Shown here piece after piece: positions 51,777-63,682 of a stretch of DNA of 64,000 nucleotides. The DNA is from Ziziphus jujuba. Taxonomy: Eukaryota > Streptophyta > Magnoliopsida > Rosales > Rhamnaceae. Both the position numbers and the translations under genes were made by a program. How positions within the stretch are numbered: the stretch's first letter is position 1; each line of letters starts with the position of its first letter. The notes under the pieces are model-generated. The model saw only the letters and a program-made list of their open reading frames with translations, was not told the DNA's origin and did not search any database. The stretch lies in NCBI RefSeq assembly GCF_031755915.1, contig NC_083381.1, forward strand, positions 1,810,501 to 1,874,500, read 5' to 3'.

Positions 51777-52613
51777 TAATCTTTTCTGATTTTTTATTTT
51801 ATTTTATTTATTTATTTTTTTAATGTAAATCAGGGATACCCTGGCATCACTCCTTTTGAGGGTATGGCTTCTGGTGTTTCAGCTTTGGTGCGACATCTTC
51901 CTGCTGGAAGCCCAGCCATATTTTATTGCATCCACTCCCTTGCCGCAAAAGCTAATAGGCTTGTCAAAAAAGACCTCACTCAGCAGGCTGATATGTGGAA
52001 GAACTGGCAAGGAGAGTCAGAGCCTTGCAAGAAAATTTTAGATTTGCTTTTACGGCTTATTTCTATAGTTGATATACAGGCAAGTTGAAGGTGTTTTATT
52101 TGACTTCCATGTGAATGGGTTTCTGGAAACCTTTTTAGCTGCATATCCTCTTCTTTTTGGTTATCCATGTGAAAACTTGCCTGATTTCCTTGTTTTGTTT
52201 GCACTTACATTCATAATATTTTCATTGTAGATATTTGCAAATTACCATATTACATTGAGGATTAGGAAACGTCTAACCATTATGCATTTTTATCTGTTGA
52301 CGTTGGTTTTAAACTGACTCAGCGCTGTTCACTGATTTATTTGTAGGTATTACCGGACTTGATGAAGTTGTTTGCACAACTGGTTGTCGAGCTACCACAA
52401 GATGGCCAGAATATGGTTCTAAATGAGTTGTATTCACAAGTGGCAGAATCTGATGATGTTACACGAAAACCAACATTAGTTTCATGGGTACAGTCATTAT
52501 CTTACCTTTGTTTTCAAGGTGTGACATCCCGGAAGCAGAAAAGTGAGGAGAATGTTGCTTACGCTCAGACTATAGACCCATCAACCCATACTGGCATAAA
52601 TGCACGACTTTGA
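49534..52613 (+). CDS. Uncharacterised helical (ARM/HEAT-like) protein, 5 coding exons, 823 aa
   Basis: Exons: 49534-51193, 51319-51469, 51557-51704, 51834-52079, 52347-52613 (2472 nt, open). The start MAKQVTTLFLEDWLKSISG is the first ATG of a 1660-nt first coding exon. The protein is rich in leucine-patterned helices throughout, as in alpha-solenoid adaptors or scaffolds. It has no signal peptide and no catalytic motif that I recognise. The C-terminal exons (LMKLFAQLVVELPQDGQN, MVLNELYSQVAESDDVTRKP) look strongly constrained. Intron 4 begins with GC (AG|GCAAGT); reading through would stop after VDIQAS, while splicing to 52347 keeps the frame. I do not recognise the family by name; a coat, tethering or transport scaffold role is only a guess. 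Confidence 0.85.
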
Positions 52614-54046
52614 GACATGGAGGTGCTGTTTCTGGATTATTAGCCTATCAGTTCTTTTGTTATGCTTCTGATATTGCAGTGAATTTTTTTTCACATGTTT
52701 TTGACTTGCAATACTTAATTTGAATGCATTAGTTTCTGCATTCAGTTTTGCTGGTAATGGTGCAATTGTCAATGCTTACTTATTGCATGTTTTAACCTCT
52801 ACAGGGCCCAGAACTTTCAATTTCTGCAATTCTTTCTTGCGGGAAACTCTATTCAACTTGTGTTGAACTTCTTTCTGATGTGCTGCTCAAATAAAATGGC
52901 ACGTTGTTTGGTTCCATGGAATTGTTTTTCCCTGTAAAATACACCAAATAAAGTTGTCGGTTTGTCTGACCAGGGTGGGAAACATTAATGCACTGACAGC
53001 TTCGAAATGACAGACATGGGGTATATTGAATTAGTGAAGCAACTGAAGACTCTGTAGACATCCAGGTTTTTCGTTTTTTGTTGGTTTCTAATCAGGAGCC
53101 CTTCTGTGGAACTTTAGTTCCAAAAAATAGGTACAATTTTGTTTTTTTTGTTTTTTAGTTTTTTTCTCCCCAAAGTCAGCTAATATATCCTCGGATGGGC
53201 AATTTAGAAGATATGGCTTGCAGGTTTTATGCTTGACGAGTCTTAGTGCAACATCTGCCATTTTCTTTGCTTATTTATTTATTTTTTTTTTTGGGGAAGG
53301 GCTGAGCTGTGGTTGTACCCTGCCTTTGTTTCATATACAGCTTGAAGTACATAAAATGGTGAGAAGTTGAAATTTCATTATGCAATATTAATAATCATAT
53401 ATATATGTATATATTCATAATCAATAAATGATTATTTCTGGTCCGCAGGTTCTGCAACAGAGTTTATCAAGTATAGTATGAGCTTTGGGTTAAGATATAG
53501 AATGAATTGTTGTACCGATGTTTCTCTTTGGGAATTGTTCCTTCATTTATGCAAAAGTATCATTGAAAAACTTTTGTATAATATTAAAAACAGGAAAATA
53601 AATGGACATTTTACTTTTAATAATCACGATGGATAGAAAATCTAGAAAAAAATGTAATTTACGATATAATTTTTTTTTTTTTTTTTTTTGGGTCCCTTTA
53701 GTGCACTATTCATAATGTGTGAAGAATTTAAAAAGGAAAAAAAAAAAAGGGGTTGGGTTGGATCGTCGGATCTGATTTTGGATTTGGGTAATACATATGG
53801 ATCGAATATAGATATTGAAAACTTTGATGGGGATGGAATGGAGGTGAGACAAGGCGGGTCTTCATGAACCCGGATAAATCTGCTCCGACCCGCTTATCCA
53901 AACTCACCAATAAAAAGGCCACCAAAAGATATTTTTCATGCAAAAATATCTAGCCATGTTATTTTTGTTCTACTACAAAAACACAACATAATATCCTCCC
54001 ACTTTTTCTTCTGTTTTTCTCTCTCATACTCTCTTCCTAACCAAAA
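52614..54046. other. Intergenic region: 3' UTR of the 823-aa gene and promoter of the DnaJ gene
   Basis: The sequence up to about 53580 looks like 3' UTR or downstream DNA with T-runs. The last 60 bp before 54047 is a CT-rich leader. The small ORF at 52849-53061 on the minus strand has no recognisable features. Confidence 0.5.
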
Positions 54047-56896
54047 ATGCCAAGCACTGCAGGGCTTCCCCTTTACACACCCACAGCTTTGATATTCACA
54101 GCGAAAACCTCATCATCGTCATCATCATCAACAACCACCTCAAAGTCTTCATTAGGATTCAGCAAATCCTCCAACCCAGCCAGAACAAGAAGTAGAAGGA
54201 GAAGAAGCCATGGCAAACACTACTCCAATATGTCATGCAGGGCTTCTTCATCAGGAACATCATCATCATCTTCTTCGATGATAGAGTTCGATCTTTACGA
54301 TCTTCTGGGGATTGAAAGCTCTTCGGATTACTCCCAAATCAAAACAGCTTACAGATCTTTGCAGAAGCGGTGTCATCCTGATATTGCTGGTCCTGCAGGA
54401 CATGACATGGCTATCATTCTTAATGAAGCTTATGCTGTTCTCTCTGACCCTTCTTCACGTATTGCTTATGATAAGGTTTTTATAAGCCATCTTTTTTAAT
54501 TGAATTTACATGTATTAATTATTAGCTCCTAAACATAGAGTTGTTTTAAATTAATTGGAAGGAAAATTTCACTGCGAGGTTAATTTAATTTCCTGAGAAT
54601 ATAATGATAAATTTATATTTGATTTTACAATTATTTATATATAAAAGTATATTTTATTAATATTTTTAATATTAGAATTAAAATCTAAATTTTTATAGTG
54701 ATATGTTTATTGAATACAAAAATAAAAATATAGATTTAAAAAAAAATGTTAAAATTAAATAGAAGAAAAATGCCCCTTGTTCCGTTGTCATTCTTTGATG
54801 AAAGTACCCTAAATTTATATTATAAGTCCAATTTGGAAAAAATAAAAATAAAATAAATAAAAGTTCAAATTGAGACAGATTATATGGCAAATTTTTTATT
54901 TTTTTTTTCAATTTATGAATAAGATAGTCTTTTTATATGGAAGATGATAGATTTCACCACCTAATTGTCTCTAAACAACAATTTATATGAACATAGAGAG
55001 CATAATTTCATTGAGTGACGTATATAATGTGTCCAGAATTAATACAATGCATGATTATGAGGAATTCTCAATCAATAAAATTTAACTTAGATATTGATGA
55101 TACAAATACTGCATGAAGAAGATGATGATAAAATAAATGCAGGAGCAAGCAAAAATTGCAGGGCTTAGAGGGTACACAGGGAAACCTATATACTCAGTAT
55201 GGATGGGATCAGAAAGCGAAGAACGAGCGGTTTTTGTTGATGAAGTAAAATGTGTTGGTTGCTTGAAATGTGCTCTGTTTGCTGGGAACACATTTGCTAT
55301 TGAATCTGTTTATGGAAGAGCCAGAGTTGTTGCTCAGTGGGCAGACCCGGAACACAAAATCAATGAAGCCATTGAAGCTTGCCCTGTTGATTGCATCTCG
55401 TCAGTTTTCTTTCTCTCTCTTACCCTTTTGGATTTTATTTTTTTTTGGGTATAATTTCTTTTTCACAACCAAAATTTCCAACAAAATTAAGCGGTTTTTT
55501 TTTTTTCCCCCCCCTTATTATAAAATTTGGAATTTGGATTTTCACTTGGGAAGCACCCAAAAAAAAAAAAAAAAAAAAATGAAACAAAAATTGAAACCTA
55601 TACACTTATCTTTTTGTGTACTAAATCCGCTGATTTTGGTGGGGTTTTTATATTTTACAAAATGACTTATTTCAAAAGCTCATCATCAACACAAAGGAAG
55701 TTAGACAGCAGTAGATACAGTAGAATTCCTGTTGTAATCCTAGAAACTTAGAAAATGATTCAGCAAATTTTTACAAACAGGAAAATAATACACTTAGGCT
55801 CAGTTTGGAAGAGGCTAAAAAATAATGTAAAAATTTGGAGCTTAAAAGTAAAGCTAGTGTAAGTGTAGCTTCATAGAAGAAGAAGCATAATATCACAAAC
55901 AGGATCTTAGACTTTCATTTTATCTACTCTATCTTATGCTCTAAACTCTATTTGGCTGAACCACACACAGGGTTGTTGAGAGGTCCAACCTAGCAGCTCT
56001 CGAATTTTTAATGTCAAAGCAGCCTCGTGGCAACGTAAGAGTTGGGGTGGGGAATGCAGCCGGTGCACGTGTCTCGAACATTTTCACAGATGTGAAGAAA
56101 TTCCAGATCAGATTCCAGGATGCAGTGAAGAAAAATTCTACACAAAATTCCAGTGTTAGTTCTGCTGCAGAGTCTATTCTGTTGTTTTGGAACCCACTAA
56201 TTTTCCAATATGTCAACATAAAAACTAATAACCATATAAGGTTGTTCTTTCCAGGAAACAGACCTACAAAGAGCATCAAGACTATCAGCATTTCAAGCAA
56301 TCAGATCAATCTCAAACTGGTTATATTGGAAAGCACCCAAAGTAGATGGATCCACAACAGCAGTAACTGTTCAAAATCTAAAGCAGATTACAGGTAAATG
56401 CTATGACCCAAGCGTGGAAAAACTCCGAGATGCTGCTGCTTCAAGGAAACAAGCAAGAGAAAGCTCAAAACCAATCCATCGAACCCAATCGAAAAATTTG
56501 ATGCCTCATGAGGACTACTGGGTCCCATCTACTCATTTTCTTCCACCCTCAAGTACTCATGAAAACTCCAACTCATCAACAACCATGTCAGAACCGTCGC
56601 CTACAAAAACATGGAAGCGTAATCATGATGACGAACTTCAAACACTGAGGGAGAACAATGAAAAAAACCCCATAGGAAATTGGATCCCAATGGGAATGGC
56701 AATGGCTGCTGCATTTATAGTTCATTTGCAAATACAAGGAGCAGAAGGTGGGGTAAAAGAACATATGGGTGGGTCTTTAGCATTGCAGATAGTAAACAGT
56801 TCTTGGATACCAGTTGTATTGGCTGGGATTACTTGGTGTGTCATTGGTATGATGTCAGTAAGATTGGCAGAAGCCATTACCAACAGGGAAGATTAG
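54047..56896 (+). CDS. DJC76: Plastid J-domain/ferredoxin chaperone, DJC76-like (4 exons, 503 aa)
   Basis: Exons: 54047-54475, 55143-55399, 55971-56154, 56255-56896 (1512 nt, open). Residues 1-75 are Ser/Thr/Arg-rich with few acids, as in a chloroplast transit peptide. A J domain follows (about 79-143) with its HPD motif at 110-112, which stimulates Hsp70 ATPase. Exon 2 encodes a bacterial-type [4Fe-4S] ferredoxin region: C180-x2-C183-x2-C186 and C223-P. The C-terminal half has two membrane spans (about 434-450 and 474-491), so the protein should be anchored in a plastid membrane. Arabidopsis DJC76, DJC77 and DJC82 share the J plus ferredoxin layout; the symbol is given by similarity and DJC77/DJC82 are not excluded. 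The intron 2 donor GTCAGT is slightly weak. A decayed copy of the 3' half follows. Confidence 0.9.
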
Positions 56897-57420
56897 GAAG
56901 ACTAAACACATCAGAAATCTAATTATTAAGTAGATACAAATTAAGCAGTGAAATTTTAATCATATATGTAAATGAAAATTTGTTATACATTATATACATT
57001 ACGATATGCTATTGTATTTATCATTTTTCATCTAAATTTCTATAGAAAATTGACTCAATCAAAATTCTGCTTCAAACCAAATAGGCCTTGATTCTCTTGC
57101 AATATTATGGTGCAGAGTTTCTTTGTTCCCCTCCTTTTATGTAACAACGTCAAGAGTGTTTAAGAAAGTTAAATGAAAACAAAGACTTTCAAGAAAGACT
57201 TCCAAATAATTTAACCTTTGTCGAATGTATTTTTGAGATTCCATCTTGCAAATGACTCAAAATGAGCTACATTGATTTGGCACAGTGATTCAGTCGGAGT
57301 ACTTGGTGGACTAATCTTTGCTTTGGGAGATATTAACTAGACCCCGACGCTTTTTTTGCTTGTCCTTGAGACCCCAGTTGATCCTGTTGTTGTTTCCCGT
57401 GCCAAGATCAATCATGATAT

Positions 57421-57451
<31 letters not shown>

Positions 57452-57659
57452 CTGAAGAAAATATATGCATTGTATTGAAATCAGAAACTGTCCACCATAT
57501 ATATCATAGCAAGTTCTTAATAATTTTAGCAGCCGGGGCCAAAACTTGGTCCATTTACAATAAAAAAACAGAGCACAATTTTAACTTATTAGACAAGAAT
57601 CTAGAAAACTGAAAATCATGGAGAAATTCAATGACAAAAAAGAGAGTTAAACATGCCAA
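56897..57659. other. 3' flank of the DJC76-like gene, present again downstream
   Basis: It contains 3' UTR sequence and a 31-nt T run at 57421-57451. The stretch from about 57240 ('gacccc...agttgatcctgttgttgttt') is repeated in diverged form near 58950-59200. On the minus strand both copies read KQQQDQLGSQ. No independent gene can be supported. Confidence 0.5.
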
Positions 57660-58595
57660 GACAAAGGAAATAACAAAGTAAGTTAAAAGCAGAAGATGAG
57701 TAGGATATCTGTTGCAATGCCAGAATCTTAGAAAATATGCAGCAAAATATTACAAGTAGCAATTTAATGCACTTTTTTACTTTTATTTAACTACTCTCCC
57801 TTCAGTTTCAACTCTCATTGGCTGAACTAAATATAAGGTAGTTGAGAGATTCCACATAGCAGCTTTGGAATTTCTAATGTTGCAGTAACCATGTGGTGAT
57901 CTATGAGTGGGCAGGGGAATGCAGCCGGTTCCTGTGTTCTTGAACATTTTAGGTCTGCATATAATTTTAGTTTCATGCAGGGTCTATTATATTCCTGGAA
58001 CTACTAATTTTCCAATGTGTAACTAAACCTAACCATTAAGGTTCTTCCAGCAGATAGATGTAAACAGAGAATCAAGACTACCAGCAAGTCTAGTAATCAG
58101 ATCAATCCTAAACTGGTTACATTAGAAAATTTAAAACACTGCTGCTTTTAGGAAACAAGCAAAAGAGAGTCCAAGACTCATCCATGTAACAACATCAGAA
58201 CATTACATATCTCACAAGCACCCCTGTATTGTATTCCATTTTACTCATTTTCTTCCTTCCTCAACCAATAAAAACTCATACTTGTCTCAGAATCCATGCC
58301 TATGAAAAAAAAAAAAAGAAGTGAAGAATACTAATTGCAAAAATCAAGTAGTGAAAACCATGAAGGAAACCACATAGGGTGGATCCTATTGCTAATGGCA
58401 ATGGTTACTGCTGCAGTTAATAGTCCATTGCAAATAGAAAGAACAGCTGTTGGTTAAAGTGGGTTTCTTTTGCATTGCAGATGGTCAACAATTCTTGAAT
58501 ACCAATTATCTTGGAATTATGTATCATCGTATTGACAACGGTAATATTTGCAAAAGCCATTCCAAGTTGGAAAGATTGGGAAGACAGACAGATAA
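57660..58595 (+). pseudogene. Decayed tandem copy of the 3' half of the DJC76-like gene
   Basis: Segments match exon 3 and exon 4 of the upstream gene in order. 'gggaatgcagccggt' followed by 'cttgaacatttt' (57916-57952) matches 56051-56089. 'atcagatcaatc...aaactggtta' (58099-58123) matches 56302-56325. 'ggaaacaagcaa' at about 58151 matches 56444, and 'aaaagccatt...ggaagattgggaagac' at the end matches the stop region. The similarity begins inside the intron before exon 3 ('cagaatcttagaaaat' near 57722). The J domain and ferredoxin exons are absent, and indels and stops destroy the frame, so no product is expected. Confidence 0.85.
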
Positions 58596-59424
58596 TACTG
58601 AAATGTAATCATATATATATGAAAGTTTGTTGTACAATACAATGTGTTATAGCTTCGTTTTGTTTTTTTTCCATCAAAATTTATATAAAAAATTAATTCC
58701 ATCAAAATGCTACCACAGAACCAAATATGCCAGTAGCATTTCTTTATTGCACTGTGCATGTGATGGTCCATGGACAAATATTCGGTGGCATTCTGCTTGA
58801 AAGTGACAGCCAAGTAGGACAATGTTTTCTCTCTTTTTATAACAGGTTACCAGACAACTAGAGAGTGTTTAAGGAAGCTAAATAAAAATTAAAAGATTTT
58901 CAAGGAAAAACCTTCCAGAGATTATCTTTCATTGGACAAATTTTGGGAGCATTATCTTACAAGGACTAAAAACCGAGATACAAATCCTTGGGGACTATCA
59001 CCAGACCACGAACCTTCCTCGCCCCATGAAGTCCTATTCGTTCTTGAGAGCCCAGTTGATCTTGCTGTTGTTTATGGTGCTTTTTTCTCAAGGAAAATAT
59101 GAAAGTTGACGGGTCATACAACTCACACATTGTGTTGAAGTTCTTAAAAAATTTTCTTAGCAACTGAGGCCAGAACTTCATCCATCCAGAACCAAAAAAA
59201 GGGGACTATGACAAACTAGACAAGAATCTAGGAAATTTCAAATCACATCCAAATTCAACAACAAAAGGTGTTGCAGAAAGTAAAGAAATAAAATCTAAAC
59301 TAATTTCTATCTGGTGTTAGAGCTTTACAACAGCACCGAAATTTGCCTTTCAAATCAGATCAGATTCAATAATTATGTCTCAACTAGCAATAAGAAACAT
59401 GGTGCTTTTCACACACAGATAACA

Positions 59425-59456
<32 letters not shown>

Positions 59457-59679
59457 ACAAAAAAAGGAAAAAAAGAAAAAAGAAAAAAAAAAAGAGTGAT
59501 ATGATAAGCATAAAGATGACTACATTCCTCATTTTTATGGAGTTTTTGGATTTGCTTTAAAAATGCATTAATGGTCTAATATGGACTTAATGAAATAATA
59601 AAACTATATTTGACCAAAGTAAATTAACAAAATCTTGATGTACCATCAGGTCCTTAGCGTGATTATATATATATTAACT
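58596..59679. other. Downstream flank of the duplicated block, then low-complexity sequence
   Basis: 58930-59200 is the diverged second copy of 57240-57560. Beyond it are a (CAA)n run at 59429-59457 and an A/G-rich tract to 59492. A minus-strand ORF at 58966-59181 shares a short peptide with the first copy, but no gene is recognised. Confidence 0.5.
59429..59457. repeat. (CAA)n microsatellite
   Basis: About nine CAA units, followed by an A-rich AAAAAG tract to 59492. Confidence 0.9.
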
Positions 59680-60371
59680 TGTGTGACAGAATCTGCTAAA
59701 AATGTACCTTCACCTACTGAGAGGAGCTTGGTTAATTGGCAATATGGATCTCTAAGTGGAGAAATGAAGGAGAAAAATATAGTACATCCAGATTATGACC
59801 ATCCATTGTTATTGACAATAGTTGATGGGCGGTTCGCCAACTGTGAATGTAGTGGATGCTTGCACTACATAGCGAGGTGTTAAGGATTGCTTCTATGGCC
59901 AGAAATTAGATGCAAATATCAACTTGACATATGATGTGTAAAATTGAAAGATGTGTCGAATATTCATCATCCTTTCCACCAAGCACATCCTTTTGCCGTC
60001 TTCTTTAAACTTCCAGATAATATTGGCAGCGACTTCACATGCTGCAGATAGAGAAAACGACTTCTTCCTTAATATTTATTGATCTTTTCTTGAGCAATAA
60101 AAGAAACTAGATATTTCGGCATTTCCTTCATGATGATGATGAATATCATTACTTGAGTCCTTCTATGGTGAGAAAAAAGGTGTTTAATTCATCGTTCGAT
60201 CAACCATATATCTATAATGGATGTGGGAAATGCTGATCTTCAAATGCAGAAAATGTTCTTTCCATGTGCAACATTCTCAACTCCCAAAACTTATGCATCT
60301 TCCCTTTCAAGATCCAAAACACCTTCTTAAGAAACCGCCACTAAATGACAATGAAGATATCCGATGCATTG
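59680..60371 (+). pseudogene. DC1 (Cys/His-rich C1) domain protein fragment, truncated by an LTR insertion
   Basis: An acceptor-like 'tgtgacag' at 59684-59691 opens ESAKNVPSPTERSL, continuing to HPDYDHPLLLTIVDG and CECSGC before a stop. After frame breaks come HHPFHQAHPFAVFFKLP with FTCC (about 59965-60045), then FKCRKCSF, LMHLPFQDPKHLLKKP and NDNEDIRC up to 60368. The HPFHxxHP and CxxC spacing is that of DC1 domains, plant zinc-binding repeats. An LTR retrotransposon begins at 60372, within the continuing reading. Several stops show it was already decayed, or decayed since. Confidence 0.68.
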
Positions 60372-61432
60372 TGTGATAGTCCGCACCTTTGAAATGGCCT
60401 AGTGGCATTTTCGTAAATATTTGAAGGTCAGGATCTTCAATCGCGGGCCGTGGGAATCTTTTAAGAATGTATGGTGCATGTCGAATGGCAGGCCAAGATT
60501 TGAAGGTTTGCTAGAGAAAATCCCATTATGATTCCTCGCACAATGTGATATCTGTTGCTGCCAGAAAGGAAATGGTTCAATAAGCTCTTTAGGGGGGTGA
60601 TCCGTGTCTGGCTCTCCACGGCCCCTGGCTCTGGCTTCGAGCTTGGGCCAAGCGAGCTTCCCATGGGCGATGGCAAGCCATGGGGCAGACATAAAGTGCC
60701 ATAAAGGTGGGCTTATGTCTCTGAGGGACAGGAAGTCCCGAGAACAGTACCGGTAGGCGCTTCGAGCTGGTATTGAGCGTCACTCCTGTGCTAGAGGCTG
60801 AGTGTAGCATTCGCTATGCCGTTTCCTATCGGCTATGCCAAGAACACACGTAGGCCTTTGTTACAAGGTTGTGGAAAATGTACCAGTGAGCGGGGGCTTG
60901 GGTTTTGCCTCGCTCAAAAGGGTCGGAAGCTAAATAGGCACGGACGGGGCGACACCGTGCCATTGGGTGACATTCATATATGGGCTTCCGTTCTTGTGTT
61001 GCTACCTTGGGTGGCATGTTGGCACGATGCTGGCGTGCATGCTCCAGGGTCGGGTGCTATTCGGGATGTGCATGGACCAAGGCTCGAATGGAGAGCTAGG
61101 TTGCTGGCCAAATCTTGGCACAAGATTGAGTAACAAGCTACCGAGTGGGCGTGAGGCCATCGGGCTAGCTTGGTGGGCGGAATGAACCATGATGATTATG
61201 AGAACCAATAGATGGGGGAAGCATCTAGGCTATTAGCCGTGATACCGGGAAGCAATCATAGTCGCCTATACGCGAGACTCGCGAGAGTATTTTTCGTCAG
61301 TGAACCTTAGGGGCGTACAATTGGTATCAGATGGGTTGATATATGAACTCGGATAGTGAGAAGGCTAGCCATGACTAGAGAGTCTTGGCACAGCATGGTC
61401 TATTTCCTCTGCATAAATGTAGGATCGTGACA
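60372..61432 (+). repeat. 5' LTR, 1061 bp
   Basis: It begins TGTGATAGTCCGCACC and ends GGATCGTGACA, directly before the primer site. A small perfect hairpin, CGCGAGACTCGCG, lies at 61271-61283. An alternative end at 61319 ('gggcgtaca') is followed by a second primer-site-like sequence. The partner LTR is outside the window, so the 3' border is not proven. Confidence 0.65.
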
Positions 61433-61434
61433 GT

Positions 61435-61446
61435 TGGTATCAGAGC
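61435..61446 (+). promoter_or_regulatory. Primer-binding site for tRNA-Met(i)
   Basis: TGGTATCAGAGC is the standard plant retrotransposon primer site complementary to the 3' end of initiator tRNA-Met, two bases after the LTR end CA. Confidence 0.85.
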
Positions 61447-62079
61447 TCAGTTTGTCCTGCAATAGGCGAACCGAGGAACGGATGATATTGGTTGGTGATG
61501 CTTGGATCAGTAGAACCCTGATGCTACTGTGAAGGGGGCATTCTTGCATGGTGTGTGGGTAGTTGTGGCGGCATGCTCAACTTGAATATGATGTGGGGAT
61601 GTTCACCGAACGAGTATCAGTATGCGATACAAATACACTTTAACTGGGATGTTCGAGCAGTGAGGCAAATGCGAAGTTCTTGAATGGGACAAGCATTTGG
61701 AATAAGTGATTGGTGCTCAGAAAGGAATTCATGAATTGTTAAATGAGGAGCCACAAGAGATTGCCAGCCACAATGCTCTTATAGGAGTACAAGCCGTGAG
61801 TAGTGCAGTTCTCTTAGGTAGTCGAGGGCTTGTTAGCTGTGTGTTTCTTTTGGAGTATTGGTCTCAAGAATTACAGAAAATACCAAAAATAGATCCATTT
61901 TGACCAAGATTCTTGACGGCCACAAAGACTGGGGAAGAAAGAACAAGCCAATGCAGCTGGGTGGCAGAGGCCACGTTTGTCCAAGAGAAAGGACAACCTT
62001 GTCGAAGCGAATGAGAAGTCAAGACGAGTGGGCGCAAGAGTGTATGTTCTAAGGAAAACTCCCGTTAAGCATCATTGAA

Positions 62080-62310
62080 TAATGAGGCCATCAGGGCCAA
62101 AGTTTAGATGCCATTAAGGCACAAGTACATGCAAGAATTGGAGATTAGACCAACAGGGCCAAGAATCGTGCATGCCATGAAGGCATGATGGTGGGCGAGA
62201 ACTCAAGAGATCAGGCCAGCAGGGTTAACATTATAGTTGCCACAGAGGCACCAATGCGAACAACATAGTAGACAAGGCCGAGAGGGCCAAGGGACTACCA
62301 AAGAAAAGGC
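62080..62310. repeat. Degenerate tandem repeats, about 62-bp period, in the retrotransposon interior
   Basis: 'gaggccatcagggcc' (62089), 'agaccaacagggcc' (62149), 'aggccagcagggtt' (62213) and 'aggccgagagggcc' (62275) each precede a 'tgcca...aggca' motif. More distant units may continue to about 62530. Confidence 0.7.
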
Positions 62311-63682
62311 AGAGAGCAAGCGACGATGACAACAAGGCATGAAGACCGATTGTTGAGATGTCGTGGAGGCACAAGCTTCAGAGGAAGCACAACTAGACCA
62401 CAGAGCTTGGGTAGCCTCAGAAGTATTGGTGCACATGGGCACAAAATGTCGGATGTGGAGGCAAAGGACTTCAATAGAAGCAACAGCCTTGAGGGCATGG
62501 TGGTTAGTGCCATGAGGGCATGAGACTCTGGTGCGAGTCCATAAGGAAGCCATAAGTGAGCCGGTTCGGTGAGAGAGTAAACGTTTGCTTGGGTGGAATT
62601 CGGACGAGCACTGGAGTTAGGTGTCGAAGGCATAAGTGGGGGAGTGTTCATTGCGTTGACACCCTACACCTTGGGCATAAAGAAGTGGGGGTTTTGGAAG
62701 CCTAAATCTGAGTTAGGTAGCGTGCATTGAAGCAGAAGTCTGGTTGAAAAAGTTCATAAGGGACGATACCTTATCCTTAAATCTTTTGGCTAGAGTTGGA
62801 TGGAACCAAAGTAGGCCCATGATCAAGTAGCCTTGTGGAGTTTGAAAGCCATTTGTGGAGGGATAAAGCCAGACAACGATGAGTCCAGGGAAACCCAGAA
62901 CCTCACAAAAGCGAAGTGCTAAAAGACGTATCTAAGCATGGAAAGGGAAAGGACTATGAAGGAAAGTCGCAGCGAAGACCAACAAAATGTCCTTATATGA
63001 CCAAGAGGGTCAAATTAGAGTGTGGTATATTGCCGGAGGGCAAGATTTGGGTTCAACAAGGAACCTTGGATGCGTGGAGCATTGCAATTTTGCCAGAGGG
63101 CAAAACTAGCTCAAAGGAGGAGCCGAGATACAAAAGTGAGCAAGATTGAGGCAAAGAACTAAGGAAGGGACTTAGTTCAAGGTGACTCTAGGTGTCAACA
63201 GTCGAAATAAGGGGGTCTTAGAAGAGAGGACCTCCATTCAAGATGTGGTAACTCGTCGAGTAGACGATGCCACTTGCGTAGGGGATTGGCGTTGGAAGCC
63301 ACAAGAATAAATGCACACTTAAGGGATGTTGTGCATCAATTTGCTATTGGAGAAGGCAAGCTAGCTTGAGATTTCCTAGCACATCACCATCGTGGGGATG
63401 GAAATTTGAGCGTGGGAACAAGAGCTGAGAAGGGAAACTTAGCTCGTCACGGCAACAGAGTGCTGAGGAAGCATGAAGTGGAGTTCAAAGGAGAGAAGAA
63501 CTACCACATGAAGAACTCTCGAGTTTGGGTACCTTTGGGACAATTGACGTAGGGGCAACACCTGAGAGGAGACAGTGTGCTTGATGAGAGGGTCAAGGTC
63601 ACCATCGGATTATTTGACAGAGTTCGGTCCATGCGAGGACCTTGAAGGCAAGAGGGTGCCTTACTTTGGAGCTCGGGAATCT

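Noticed and set aside
52801..52892. Possible extra exon after an acceptor ('ctctacag|ggcccagaac') reading GPELSISAILSCGKLY
   Set aside because: The in-frame stop at 52611 ends the 823-aa gene, and no donor joins this segment in frame. Kept as 3' UTR, though a rare isoform is possible.
55270..55751. Plus-strand ORFs over exon 2 and intron 2 of the DnaJ gene
   Set aside because: They are out-of-frame or intron-reading; the spliced model explains the coding signal.
60399..61208. Proline/arginine-rich ORFs in both strands
   Set aside because: They lie wholly inside the GC-richer LTR and match no retrotransposon protein.
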